A model generated the notes under the pieces. The model was not told where the DNA came from, did no database searches, and saw only the letters and a program-made list of their open reading frames with translations. 64,000 nucleotides of DNA, taken from Leptospira harrisiae (lineage in GTDB: Bacteria; Spirochaetota; Leptospiria; Leptospirales; Leptospiraceae). Positions 8,708 to 17,237 of the stretch are shown here, piece by piece (the stretch's first letter is position 1; the number at the start of each line of letters is the position of its first letter). Where the stretch lies: assembly GCF_002811945.1 (NCBI RefSeq), contig NZ_NPDX01000005.1, positions 1 through 64,000 of the forward strand, in the 5' to 3' direction. The position numbers and the translations under genes are program-made.

Positions 8708-9448
8708 TCATTTTGAAATTATATTTACCTCGGTAAGGTATGCGTAGGGTTGTAAATCCACGACATGGTTATTGAAGAATTCCGAGTCTAAAAACAAAGA
8801 ACTAGCACGAATATTGGTTTGTTTGAGAATTTTTGCGATGAGATCGTCCAAAATTTGTAAGGATCTGACTTCGTAAAAGAAGGCGTTATCGAGATTGATT
8901 CTCAAATTGGTAAAAGTCCCTCTTCCTCCAAGGGACAACATAAAGCGATCAAAGATTTCCTCAGTGGATTTTTTGCCCGGGCAACCTTTGATGTCCAAAA
9001 CCATTTGAGAAATAGATAGTTCCGTGACATTGACCGCCAATGGAAATTGTTTTTTATCGATGATGTTCTCTGGTTTTAGCTGCAAAACTTGTGCGATTTT
9101 TTCGAGAAGGGCTTGGTTTGCAATAGGTTTTAAAAGATATGCAGTGACGTGACTGAGAGCTGCTCTTCGCACTTGGTCTTTTTCGCCAACAGCGGTTAAC
9201 ATAATGACAGGAGTCATCTTTAACATCTCTTTCCCTTTTTCTAAAAAACTAATACCATCCAAATAAGGCATATTGACGTCGCTAATCACCAAATCATAAC
9301 TATTGTTTCTGATTTTAGCAAGGCCCGACATCCCATCCACAACATGCGTGACATCAAAGTTATATCTTTCCAAAGTATGTAATAGTAATTTGGCGCTACT
9401 TTCATCATCTTCAAGTAGCAGGACTTTATAAACTTTTGGTCGATTCAT
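8708..9448 (-). CDS. Response regulator with an unclassified C-terminal domain
   Basis: A 246-residue protein with a canonical receiver domain in residues 8-125: acidic pair in LLEDDES, phosphoacceptor Asp in the ISDVNMPYLDG motif, Thr in LTAVG and Lys in LLKPI. The remaining 120 residues contain no DNA-binding or enzymatic motif that I recognise. They look like a mixed alpha/beta domain (VLDIKGCPG, then a hydrophobic strand-helix pattern). No sensor kinase is adjacent. The gene lies 16 bases downstream of aroC on the same strand and may share its transcript. The output could be protein-protein interaction; this is not established. Confidence 0.88.
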   Translation of the reverse strand: MNRPKVYKVLLLEDDESSAKLLLHTLERYNFDVTHVVDGMSGLAKIRNNSYDLVISDVNMPYLDGISFLEKGKEMLKMTPVIMLTAVGEKDQVRRAALSHVTAYLLKPIANQALLEKIAQVLQLKPENIIDKKQFPLAVNVTELSISQMVLDIKGCPGKKSTEEIFDRFMLSLGGRGTFTNLRINLDNAFFYEVRSLQILDDLIAKILKQTNIRASSLFLDSEFFNNHVVDLQPYAYLTEVNIISK

Positions 9449-9464
9449 GTATTATAGAATTCCT

Positions 9465-10601
9465 TTATTGTTCTGGAATAGAATCTAAATTAGCGTATTT
9501 CATAAACCATTTTGGTTGTAAGGCTCTTTGGTAAAGATAAGCATCAACTAACACTAAATTTACCACTGCTTCTACTATGGGAACTGCTCTTGGTAATACG
9601 CAGGCATCATGGCGACCCTTTGCCTTTAAAACAGTTTCTTCTTTTTTATCATTAATGGTTTTTTGTTCTATTTTAATTGTAGAAGTTGGTTTGAATGCTG
9701 CTCGAAGAATCAAATCCATTCCGTTTGAAATTCCACCTTGAATTCCCCCAGAATTATTGGTTCTTGTTTTTACTTTTCCAGTTCCCGGTTCAATATAAAA
9801 CTCATCGTTATGAACTCTGCCTGTTTGGCGTGTCCCGGAAAATCCAGAACCCACTTCAAATCCCTTACAAGCGGAAATAGACAAAATCGCTTTTGCCAAA
9901 TCAGCATCTAATTTATCGTATACGGGATCACCTAATCCCGGTGGCAAATTTCGAACTGCAACTTTTACAACTCCGCCAACAGAATCTCCTTCATCTCTAA
10001 GTTTGCGAATGAGAGTTTCCATATCGTCATTGGACGATTGTTTTGGACATCTTGTTGGAAAATTGTCTACAAAATCTCTTGAAATAGGATATTCTGATTC
10101 GCTAATATCGGAATCGATCGTTCCAATGGAGTCCACCCAGCCCACTGTAGAGATTCCAAGTTCTCTTTCTAAAATAACACGAGCAAGTCCTGCGGCAGCA
10201 ACTCTTCCGATAGTTTCTCGAACGGAAGATCGTCCCCCACCCACATGAGCGCGGTGTCCGTATTTTTCTGAATAAGTATAATCTGCATGTGATGGCCGAA
10301 ACACATGTGCCATTTCATCGTAGTCACTCCCAATGGTGTTTTGGTTGTTTACTTTCATAAGAATGGGACTTCCCGTTGTTTTACCTTGGAACACTCCTGA
10401 TTCCACAACCATTCGATCCTTTTCATCTCTTGGCGTGGTTAGATCATTTTGACCTGGTCTACGGCGTGTTAGATCCTTTTGGATTTCTTCCTCTGGAAAT
10501 GGTAGGCCGGCAGGAACTCCATCCACAACAACTCCGACAGAAGTTCCGTGTGACTCACCAAACGTTGATACTCTGAAAATTTTTCCCCAACTTGAAGGCA
10601 T
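9465..10601 (-). CDS. aroC: Chorismate synthase
   Basis: A 378-residue chorismate synthase, which eliminates phosphate from 5-enolpyruvylshikimate-3-phosphate to give chorismate using reduced FMN. The family motifs are present: FGESHG near the N-terminus, RRRPGQ, the GGRSSVRET loop, and GRHDAC with PRAVPIVEA near the C-terminus. I chose ATG 10601 (MPSSWGK) because the family begins this way and 28 further upstream residues would overlap the region of the divergent gene. A weak ribosome-binding site precedes it. aroD lies 2 kb away on the opposite strand, so two shikimate-pathway genes are near each other but in different units. Confidence 0.96.
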   Translation of the reverse strand: MPSSWGKIFRVSTFGESHGTSVGVVVDGVPAGLPFPEEEIQKDLTRRRPGQNDLTTPRDEKDRMVVESGVFQGKTTGSPILMKVNNQNTIGSDYDEMAHVFRPSHADYTYSEKYGHRAHVGGGRSSVRETIGRVAAAGLARVILERELGISTVGWVDSIGTIDSDISESEYPISRDFVDNFPTRCPKQSSNDDMETLIRKLRDEGDSVGGVVKVAVRNLPPGLGDPVYDKLDADLAKAILSISACKGFEVGSGFSGTRQTGRVHNDEFYIEPGTGKVKTRTNNSGGIQGGISNGMDLILRAAFKPTSTIKIEQKTINDKKEETVLKAKGRHDACVLPRAVPIVEAVVNLVLVDAYLYQRALQPKWFMKYANLDSIPEQ

Positions 10602-10660
10602 ATACGGACAATGAAAATGGAGATTGCATTCTCTCCAATAAAGTTTTTCATGAACTTGGA

Positions 10661-11158
10661 ATGCATATCCTCTTCGAAGGTCCAAAATATAAGGCTCTTT
10701 TGATTGCCTTTGGCTTTCACCTAGTGTTACTATTCGCTCTACTCGGTTATAACCTAAAAAGGGACATAGATTCTCCTTTTTTAAAATGGAAAGAAGGAAG
10801 TAGTATATCTACCATTCAAATGCAATTTTCTGCAGGAATTGGAACTACCGCGACTTCCTCTTCCAAAAATCAATCAAAGGAAGAAGGGACAAAAACCACA
10901 GAAGATGAAATTACTGAATTCCAAAATTGCCTTAGTTATCCTGCACTTGCCTTAGAACAAAAATTAGAAGATGTTTGTGTGTATAGGCTGACTGTCAAAG
11001 AAGACGGCTCCTTAGAAAAAATTGCAGTGGTCACCCCATGTAGGTATGGTGTCTTTGATTTACAGGTGCGTCGGCAACTCGCCGATTGGCAGTTCCAATA
11101 TTCCAAAGGTAAAGAATTTGTTCTACCCATTAGGTTCCGTTTAGATGTCCGAGACTAA
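10661..11158 (+). CDS. TonB-like protein with a single membrane anchor
   Basis: A 165-residue protein starting at ATG 10661 ([11 protein letters not shown]). Residues about 12-30 form one hydrophobic transmembrane helix. The C-terminal 75 residues follow the TonB C-terminal pattern (a YPALALEQ helix, a strand pair '[18 protein letters not shown]', and a final 'LPIRFRLDV' strand). There is no long Pro-rich linker, so the periplasmic reach is short. Such proteins couple the ExbB/ExbD motor to outer-membrane receptors or act as TonB-family envelope proteins. It overlaps the following NusG-like gene by 14 bases. The function is inferred from fold resemblance. Confidence 0.75.
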   Translation: MHILFEGPKYKALLIAFGFHLVLLFALLGYNLKRDIDSPFLKWKEGSSISTIQMQFSAGIGTTATSSSKNQSKEEGTKTTEDEITEFQNCLSYPALALEQKLEDVCVYRLTVKEDGSLEKIAVVTPCRYGVFDLQVRRQLADWQFQYSKGKEFVLPIRFRLDVRD

Positions 11159-11684
11159 TCCCCCCATAGAAGAAAGTGCTTGGTACATTGTGTATACAAA
11201 ACCCAGAGCGGAAAAAAAACTAAGCGAATTATTAAAAAAATATCATTTGGATAACTATCTCCCCATCCGCAAGGAACGAAAAAAATGGACGGATCGATTT
11301 AAGTGGATCCAAGTCCCTGTTCTACCTTCTTATATTTTTGTTAAAATTGTCTTCTGGCGGGATAAAAATAAAGTCCTCCAATTACCGGGTTCCCACCATT
11401 TTGTATTTCATAAAGGCCAACCAGCTACGGTGACCCAAGACGATTTGGATCAATTAGAAAATGGCCTTCAAAAATACGCAGATACATTGAAAGTAAGCCC
11501 TGAATCAGTTTTGGGAAAAGGAAAAACCGTCCGGATCATCAATGGAGCTCTGATTGGCAAAACAATGGAAATTTTAAAAGTTAAAAATAAAACCTTAGTG
11601 GTTCTTAGGATTCCAGGAATTGACGCTGCTGTTACTTATGAAATCAAAGTGGATGATTTGGCCTGGGAGGAATTAATTGTATGA
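11145..11684 (+). CDS. NusG-family transcription elongation factor paralogue (UpxY/LoaP/RfaH-like)
   Basis: A 179-residue NusG homologue with the NGN domain (about residues 12-110: WYIVYTKPRAEKK at the start, then YLPIRKERKKW and VLPSYIFVK) and a C-terminal KOW domain (about 125-170: GKTVRIINGALIGK). WYxxxTKPRAE is typical of specialised paralogues, which bind RNA polymerase at chosen operons, often surface-polysaccharide ones, rather than housekeeping NusG. kdsD, which makes a Kdo precursor, lies directly downstream with an ATGA overlap. That suggests a link to LPS expression (inference). Confidence 0.88.
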   Translation: MSETNPPIEESAWYIVYTKPRAEKKLSELLKKYHLDNYLPIRKERKKWTDRFKWIQVPVLPSYIFVKIVFWRDKNKVLQLPGSHHFVFHKGQPATVTQDDLDQLENGLQKYADTLKVSPESVLGKGKTVRIINGALIGKTMEILKVKNKTLVVLRIPGIDAAVTYEIKVDDLAWEELIV

Positions 11685-12655
11685 AAGAAAAAGATACTAT
11701 CTCAATCGTAAAACAAGCACTAGATGATGAAATATCATCTCTCGTTCACTTTCGTGACCAATTGGATCCATCCGTAAAAGATTGTATTGATCTAATTTTA
11801 AAATCAAAAGGAAAAGTAATTGTTACAGGTGTTGGCAAATCGGGCGATATTGCTAAAAAAATTTCCCATACACTTTCCTCTACCGGAACCTCGGCTTATT
11901 TTTTACATCCAACGGATGCTTCACACGGAGACTCTGGAATTGTTGGACCCGATGACGTGGTTCTTGCCATTGGCAAAAGTGGAGAATCTGAAGAATTAAA
12001 TTATATTTTACCTACACTCCGTAAAATTGGAGCAAAGATAGTAGGAATCACTGCCAATCCCAAGTCAAAATTAGCCTCCCTTTCCGATGTGGTCATCATC
12101 ACACCAGTTCTAAAAGAAGCCTGTCCTTTGGATTTAGCACCTACATCCAGTACAACTATCGCTTTAGTCCTTGGGGATGCCATAGCTGTAGCACTTATGG
12201 AATTAAAAAATTTCCAAGCCAATGATTTTGCTTTATACCATCCAGCAGGGAGGCTTGGAAAACGTCTTTCCCTCTATTTATCAGATGTTATGCGAAAAGG
12301 TGACAAAAATGCTTCAATTCCAATCGATGCAAATTTAGAAACCATTCTAAAAGAAATCACTGAAAAAGGAATTGGTGCCACAGGCGTAGTTGATTCCAAT
12401 TCTAAACTAGTTGGATTGATTACCGATTATGATATCCGAAAGTTTTTGACTAAAAATACTCTCTCACCGACTGTTACTGCAAAGGAAATGATGAATGCAA
12501 ATCCGAGCAGTTTCCTACCTGATGAAAAAGCATATGATGTTTTAATCAAAATGGAAGGTAGGGAGCGGCCAATATCTGTGGCACCAGTTGTGGATGAAAA
12601 AGGATTATTTGTGGGAATGATCTCCCTTCACGATTTATTACAAAAAGGACTTTAA
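11681..12655 (+). CDS. kdsD: Arabinose-5-phosphate isomerase (KdsD/KpsF family)
   Basis: A 324-residue protein with an N-terminal SIS sugar-isomerase domain (residues about 30-190, with TGVGKSGDIA and the phosphate-binding IGKSGESEE loop) and two C-terminal CBS domains (about 205-265 and 268-324). The family interconverts ribulose-5-phosphate and arabinose-5-phosphate, the first step to Kdo for LPS. CBS pairs commonly give nucleotide-responsive control. The start ATG at 11681 overlaps the stop of the NusG-like gene (ATGA). aroD follows after six bases, so all belong to one unit. Confidence 0.94.
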   Translation: MKEKDTISIVKQALDDEISSLVHFRDQLDPSVKDCIDLILKSKGKVIVTGVGKSGDIAKKISHTLSSTGTSAYFLHPTDASHGDSGIVGPDDVVLAIGKSGESEELNYILPTLRKIGAKIVGITANPKSKLASLSDVVIITPVLKEACPLDLAPTSSTTIALVLGDAIAVALMELKNFQANDFALYHPAGRLGKRLSLYLSDVMRKGDKNASIPIDANLETILKEITEKGIGATGVVDSNSKLVGLITDYDIRKFLTKNTLSPTVTAKEMMNANPSSFLPDEKAYDVLIKMEGRERPISVAPVVDEKGLFVGMISLHDLLQKGL

Positions 12656-12661
12656 ATCATT

Positions 12662-13378
12662 ATGCCAGATTCATATAAAATTGTAGCTTCTGTTGGTGAA
12701 GATGATCTTCGCCATTTACAAAAAAAAGATGTGAAGGACGTCGATATCATTGAAGTCCGATTGGATCTTTTTTCCAGGAACTACATACAAAAAGAAATGA
12801 AAAAAAAACTGAAGGCACTTGGCCTTCCTGTTTTATTCACTTATCGAAGAGCTGAGGATAGCAGTGTACGTTCCTATGTTAAACTTTTTCACGAAGATGT
12901 CGAAGGAATATTAAAAGATTTTAATGATAATGCCAATTACCTAGACATAGAATTAAATCGCGAAGACACAATTTTTCGCAATTACGATACACTAAATTAC
13001 AGAATCATTTACTCTTATCATTCTTTTAAAAAATCCATCCTTGCCAATGAAATGACAAATTTCATTAATAAAGCAAAACCAGTAAAAAAGAAAAACCCAA
13101 TCTTCAAGTTTGCGATCACACCAGAGGATATAGAAGAAACTGCAGATTTTTTAAACGATATTAAACTTTTATCAAAATCAAATACAATGATTGGTATTTG
13201 TATGGGAGAACTTGGACTTATTTCTCGAGTTTTTGGAGATAAATTTCACTCTTCTTTCACCTACATGACATTAGGTGAACCAAAAGCACCAGGACAAATT
13301 TCCGTCGATACTTTTAAAAAACTTCGTGCCGATTTATTTAAAACTCCTGGTTCAGGAAAAGATTCCAAAGAAGACTAA
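12662..13378 (+). CDS. aroD: Type I 3-dehydroquinate dehydratase
   Basis: A 238-residue type I dehydroquinase. It has the EVRLDLF substrate-binding motif (residues 31-37), the catalytic His at H120 in SYHSF, the Schiff-base Lys at K149 in the FKFA segment, and the APGQIS segment near the C-terminus. It converts 3-dehydroquinate to 3-dehydroshikimate in aromatic amino-acid synthesis. Length and motif spacing match the E. coli type. The last 12 residues are charged and probably disordered. It follows kdsD closely and is closed by a hairpin terminator at 13380-13412. Confidence 0.93.
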   Translation: MPDSYKIVASVGEDDLRHLQKKDVKDVDIIEVRLDLFSRNYIQKEMKKKLKALGLPVLFTYRRAEDSSVRSYVKLFHEDVEGILKDFNDNANYLDIELNREDTIFRNYDTLNYRIIYSYHSFKKSILANEMTNFINKAKPVKKKNPIFKFAITPEDIEETADFLNDIKLLSKSNTMIGICMGELGLISRVFGDKFHSSFTYMTLGEPKAPGQISVDTFKKLRADLFKTPGSGKDSKED

Positions 13379-13379
13379 A

Positions 13380-13412
13380 AAAATCCTCGGAGCGCTGATT
13401 TCGAGGATTTTT
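13380..13412. terminator. Bidirectional terminator after aroD
   Basis: Perfect 10-bp arms AAAATCCTCG (13380-13389) and CGAGGATTTT (13402-13411), with T-runs on the plus side and on the complementary side. It separates aroD from the convergent TPR gene. Confidence 0.85.
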
Positions 13413-13453
13413 GATTTTGTGTTTTTCAAAATTTAGAACGAGATCTTCTTTGA

Positions 13454-15037
13454 TTATGATTGGTTTTGGGAAGTCACAGTTCCCGCTTTTGTATTAATAA
13501 AATCCCGAAAGGACGAATCTTTCCAAACCTCTCTAAAATCTTTTTCTAGTGATTCAGAGGTCCAATACTCAGGTTTTAAATCCGCTGCCAATTTAAACTG
13601 TTCTTTCGTTTTGGTTAGGTCGCCCTTTTTAGAATAACATCTTGCTAGTAGATAGTGTCCTGAAGACGAACCGGTTACTTTTTGTAAAATGGAAATGGCC
13701 AAATCCACTTTCCCTGAATAAAAATAATTTCTCCCACGATAAAATAAAAACTCCCGAGTTTCTGCCCGAGATGGATCTTCTTCCAAAAGAGAAAAATAAG
13801 ATTCAGCTTTGTCAAAGGCATTGGTTTCTGTATAACGCCTTGCTAGTTTAATAAAACCGACTTGGTATTTCTCAGGGGTTTGAGTTAGGTCGGGAAATTT
13901 AGAATCTATGAATTCAGCGTATTTTGCGAAACTCGTTTCAAATTTTTTAGTTCTTTTGCCAGCCTCAAACATACAAACAAAACGAAACATATGGGATTCA
14001 ATTTGATTTGGATTGAGAGATAAAGCTTTGTCTGCACTAGAAATACAATTTTCCCAATCCGATTTTTGTTCGTATAATCTTGCCAATGCTAAAAGCGGAG
14101 GATCTTTTTGTAGTTGTTTGTAGGCTTGTTGGAAAGAAATTTCAGCTTTATCTAGTTCAGCTAACTTTTGAAAGGCTATACCTTCGTTTAAATAAACGTA
14201 ATACAAGAATACATTGGTATCTTTTGAAAATGGATTTTTTTTTGCTCTTTCGAATGATTCAATCGCAGACTTAGGATCATCCTGTCTTAGTTTAACGATC
14301 CCAAGTTTGTAATGGTATCTAGACCTAGATGCATTTTTTTCAATGAGGATCTTTAAATTTGCTTCTGCTTTATCATATTTTTTTTCTTCGAAGAGTGCCA
14401 AAACATAATCCCAACGAAGATCTTCTAAATTTGGTTGATTTGCCAAAAGTTGTTCATAGTGTTCGCTCGGTTTAGTAGTTTCCGAATCATCAGTAACTTC
14501 TTCATGTTTTCTTACAGAATCTTTTTTGCCTTCTGATTGTTTTGTTTCTGAAGGTTTGGAATCAACTTTTGTTTGGTGGGAATAGGATTGTGAGGAAGAA
14601 GGATTTCCTTTGTTTCCCACGGCTCGATTATATATCTTTTGAACTTCTTCGTTTTTTGGATCATATTTTAAATAACGAGATGAGTATGTTGCCGAAAGAT
14701 TCCAATCTTGGTGGTAATTAAAAAAAAGTGCAAGTTTCAATAGGACAGTTTTTCTCTGGTCTTTGTCCAGATCCAAATCGGCAGCTCTTCTAAAGTTTTG
14801 AATGGATTTGGGATAATCTTTTTTATATTCATAAATATAACCCAAATACATATATGCTTCACCGTCTTGCGGGTGTGAGTCGGCGTGTTTTGTAAATTTT
14901 TTAATCGCTTCGCCATAGGCTTTTTTAGAAAAAGCTTTTTTTCCTTCTTTCATCGCATCACTATCGATGGCAAAGAGTGTAGGTTGAAAGATTACAAAGA
15001 TTAAAACTAAGGAAAGATATTTCCGCACGGATTCCAA
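13454..15037 (-). CDS. Exported tetratricopeptide-repeat protein
   Basis: A 527-residue protein with a cleavable signal peptide (hydrophobic residues 8-22, ending near LFA-ID). Several TPR units follow. Examples are residues about 28-60 (EGKKAFSKKAYGEAIKKF), about 62-95 (GEAYMYLGYIYEYKKDYPKSI) and more after a charged Ser/Lys/Glu-rich linker at about 150-190. TPR arrays make protein-protein contacts, here in the periplasm. It lies 44 bases downstream of the GMC oxidoreductase on the same strand, so co-transcription is possible. The partner is unknown. Confidence 0.87.
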   Translation of the reverse strand: MESVRKYLSLVLIFVIFQPTLFAIDSDAMKEGKKAFSKKAYGEAIKKFTKHADSHPQDGEAYMYLGYIYEYKKDYPKSIQNFRRAADLDLDKDQRKTVLLKLALFFNYHQDWNLSATYSSRYLKYDPKNEEVQKIYNRAVGNKGNPSSSQSYSHQTKVDSKPSETKQSEGKKDSVRKHEEVTDDSETTKPSEHYEQLLANQPNLEDLRWDYVLALFEEKKYDKAEANLKILIEKNASRSRYHYKLGIVKLRQDDPKSAIESFERAKKNPFSKDTNVFLYYVYLNEGIAFQKLAELDKAEISFQQAYKQLQKDPPLLALARLYEQKSDWENCISSADKALSLNPNQIESHMFRFVCMFEAGKRTKKFETSFAKYAEFIDSKFPDLTQTPEKYQVGFIKLARRYTETNAFDKAESYFSLLEEDPSRAETREFLFYRGRNYFYSGKVDLAISILQKVTGSSSGHYLLARCYSKKGDLTKTKEQFKLAADLKPEYWTSESLEKDFREVWKDSSFRDFINTKAGTVTSQNQS

Positions 15038-15081
15038 ACTAGTTGGAACCCATGGGAATGAAAGGGATTTTTGGAAAAAAG

Positions 15082-16689
15082 TTAGATCTTCGTTCTTTCT
15101 TCTTTTTGCGAAGCCAAATTTCTTGAAGCTCTGAGAACGATACTCATGGTCGTTATTTGTGGATTCACCGAAAGTCCTGTAGGATAAACTGAGGCATCCA
15201 TGACAAATATGTTTTTATGACCATAAATTTCCAAATTTAAATCAACTGCACCCTTTTCAGGGTCGTTTGCCGACTGAATGGACCCATGTGGATGCGCAGA
15301 ACCAACTGTTAGGTCTCCAGGTTTCGTACTTTCTTTCAAAATCCAATCAAAATTGTCGTTTCCTGTGACTTTGTATGGTTCTGTAAATCTGGTGAAAGGG
15401 AAAACCAGTTCTTTAGCGCCCGCTGCCACAGTCACTTCCGCAAGTGCCTTCAGACCACGTAACATATTGAGGCCGTCTGTGGGTGTTAGTTCAAAATAGA
15501 CTTTACGTCTTCCTAAACTATACTTCACACTTGCGTTTGCTTCTCCATCTGCCCCATCTCGCACAAGCACTATTCCAGCGTTGTATTTTGTAAAATCCTT
15601 CATTACATCAAACTGTTGTTTGCCGTAAAATGGGACGAGAGAAGAGGCTAAAGTGGGTCGATAAGGCGCCGCTTCCAACCAATAACCATAACCCGTTCCA
15701 TTTTGGTTATGACCATCTTTGATCACTATGGACTGTGGTGGTCCATGGAACATTTTGATTTCTGAGTCAAATTTCCCAAAGATGGTAGATGTGGGATGGA
15801 CTTTTAGATTTCGACCTACCCAGCCATTTCCAATCCCACTCCTTTGTAATAAAGCAGGTCCTTCAATGGCACCAGCGCTAACGATTACCACTGGTGCTTT
15901 GATTTCCATAATTTGAATCACTTCTGAAGGAGCGGCTTCGTAAGCATCAGGAGTAAACTCAGCGATGACCGTTTTTATTTTTCCTTCTTTAATTTTTGCC
16001 GCTCGCATGTTTGAAACAACAATGGCACCAGCCTCAATTGCGTCCGGGATCCAAGTTAAGAATGCCGATTGTTTTGCATTGATAGGACAACCCAAACCAC
16101 AACGTCCAAGTCCAATACAACCTCGGTTATTGTTACGTAGCACCTGTGGAGTCAGACCAATTTTTTTTCCACCGACTCGTAAAACATTGTTATTCGCATT
16201 AACCAAGTTATCTGGTACTTCATGAACACCTAATCTTTCATGTACTTCTGAAACATAAGGATCCATTTCCTCTCTAGAATAACCTTGCCATCCGAATCTT
16301 TCGCTCCATTCATTGGTTACATATTCTGGAGGATACAAAGAGGTTTGCCAATTGACAGTGGTAGAACCACCTATTGACTTCCCTTGCAAAATAGATAAAG
16401 TTTGTTCTTCTGTAACAATAAATCCTGCATCTCGATAAAGCCTAGCTTGAGAAAGGAATTCGTCTGAATTGAATTGAGCAGGCGTAAAGTAACTTCCTTC
16501 TTCAATTAATACAACTTTCCATCCGTTTTTTGCAAGTTCACTTGCGGCAACGGCACCACCGGCACCAGACCCAATGACAACAACGTCCGCAGTAAGTTCC
16601 CATTTTCCATCTTTGATATTATTTTCTTTGATAGTATCTGAATGTTTTTTTGGAGTAATGATTTTTTGGTTTAAATGAGGAATTCCCAT
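15082..16689 (-). CDS. GMC-family flavoprotein oxidoreductase
   Basis: A glucose-methanol-choline oxidoreductase of about 535 residues. The N-terminus has the FAD dinucleotide motif VVVIGSGAGGAVAASELA, followed by a glutamate near the strand end in LIEEGSYF. A Cys-rich loop (CIGLGRCGLGCP) is typical of the bacterial branch that works with a small partner and passes electrons to the respiratory chain. The C-terminal part carries the catalytic His segment (SAHPHGS) and ends with VNPQITTMSIVLRAS. I chose ATG 16689 because AAGGCGG lies five bases before it; a TTG 30 bases upstream has no such site. The small partner gene (16700-17206) is 10 bases upstream. The alcohol or sugar substrate is unknown. 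Confidence 0.92.
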   Translation of the reverse strand: MGIPHLNQKIITPKKHSDTIKENNIKDGKWELTADVVVIGSGAGGAVAASELAKNGWKVVLIEEGSYFTPAQFNSDEFLSQARLYRDAGFIVTEEQTLSILQGKSIGGSTTVNWQTSLYPPEYVTNEWSERFGWQGYSREEMDPYVSEVHERLGVHEVPDNLVNANNNVLRVGGKKIGLTPQVLRNNNRGCIGLGRCGLGCPINAKQSAFLTWIPDAIEAGAIVVSNMRAAKIKEGKIKTVIAEFTPDAYEAAPSEVIQIMEIKAPVVIVSAGAIEGPALLQRSGIGNGWVGRNLKVHPTSTIFGKFDSEIKMFHGPPQSIVIKDGHNQNGTGYGYWLEAAPYRPTLASSLVPFYGKQQFDVMKDFTKYNAGIVLVRDGADGEANASVKYSLGRRKVYFELTPTDGLNMLRGLKALAEVTVAAGAKELVFPFTRFTEPYKVTGNDNFDWILKESTKPGDLTVGSAHPHGSIQSANDPEKGAVDLNLEIYGHKNIFVMDASVYPTGLSVNPQITTMSIVLRASRNLASQKEERTKI

Positions 16690-16699
16690 GATGTCCGCC

Positions 16700-17206
16700 T
16701 TAATGGATATAACCGACAAATTTTTGGTATTCTTTGTCAGAACTTAAAAGGAAAAATGAAATTTGTCTCAGGATGGCGTAAACTCCACGTTTGAGACCGA
16801 GAGACGAATGTTTCCATTCTTGCAATCGTTTGATTCTTTCTTCCATAGGTAGTTTTACAATCGGAGTAAACGAAAAATCCAATGCTATTGCGGCTAAAAT
16901 GGATGATGGAACACTAGCTAACAACTGTATAACGCTTTCAGTTTCAATGGGATAAGGATGTCCGTATACATAATTATCTAATGCAAGTCCCAAATCAAAA
17001 TTCGGAATGGGGTTGTCGCTTAGGAAGACTTCTTGCAAGCTACGAAAACTATGGTATTGTTCTGGGGATATTCCACGGAGAGTGGGAGTGGAAAGGCCAG
17101 GACCACAATTCACTCCATGAATCGAAACTGCAGTTAGGGCAAAACATTTGAGAGAAAATTTTAAGAAACGATTTCGCGATAGAATAAAGGGTGTATACGG
17201 CTCCAA
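16700..17206 (-). CDS. Small exported partner of the GMC oxidoreductase (gluconate 2-dehydrogenase subunit 3-like)
   Basis: A 168-residue protein with an N-terminal export signal containing SRNRFLK, close to the twin-arginine consensus, then a hydrophobic run and a Cys (VNCGPG). The rest is helical. Small Tat-exported helical subunits of the gluconate 2-dehydrogenase subunit 3 type are usually encoded beside GMC flavoproteins and aid their export or electron transfer. The gene ends 10 bases before the GMC start. The likely start is TTG at 17204-17206 preceded by AAGGA. Its 5' end faces the divergent amidase gene. Confidence 0.7.
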   Translation of the reverse strand: MEPYTPFILSRNRFLKFSLKCFALTAVSIHGVNCGPGLSTPTLRGISPEQYHSFRSLQEVFLSDNPIPNFDLGLALDNYVYGHPYPIETESVIQLLASVPSSILAAIALDFSFTPIVKLPMEERIKRLQEWKHSSLGLKRGVYAILRQISFFLLSSDKEYQKFVGYIH

Positions 17207-17237
17207 GTCTCTTTTCCTTGCTTTGATTTTGAACCCA

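Noticed and set aside
9465..10685. Longer aroC start at 10685
   Set aside because: The extra 28 residues are not part of chorismate synthase and would overlap the divergent TonB-like gene region; ATG 10601 fits the family.
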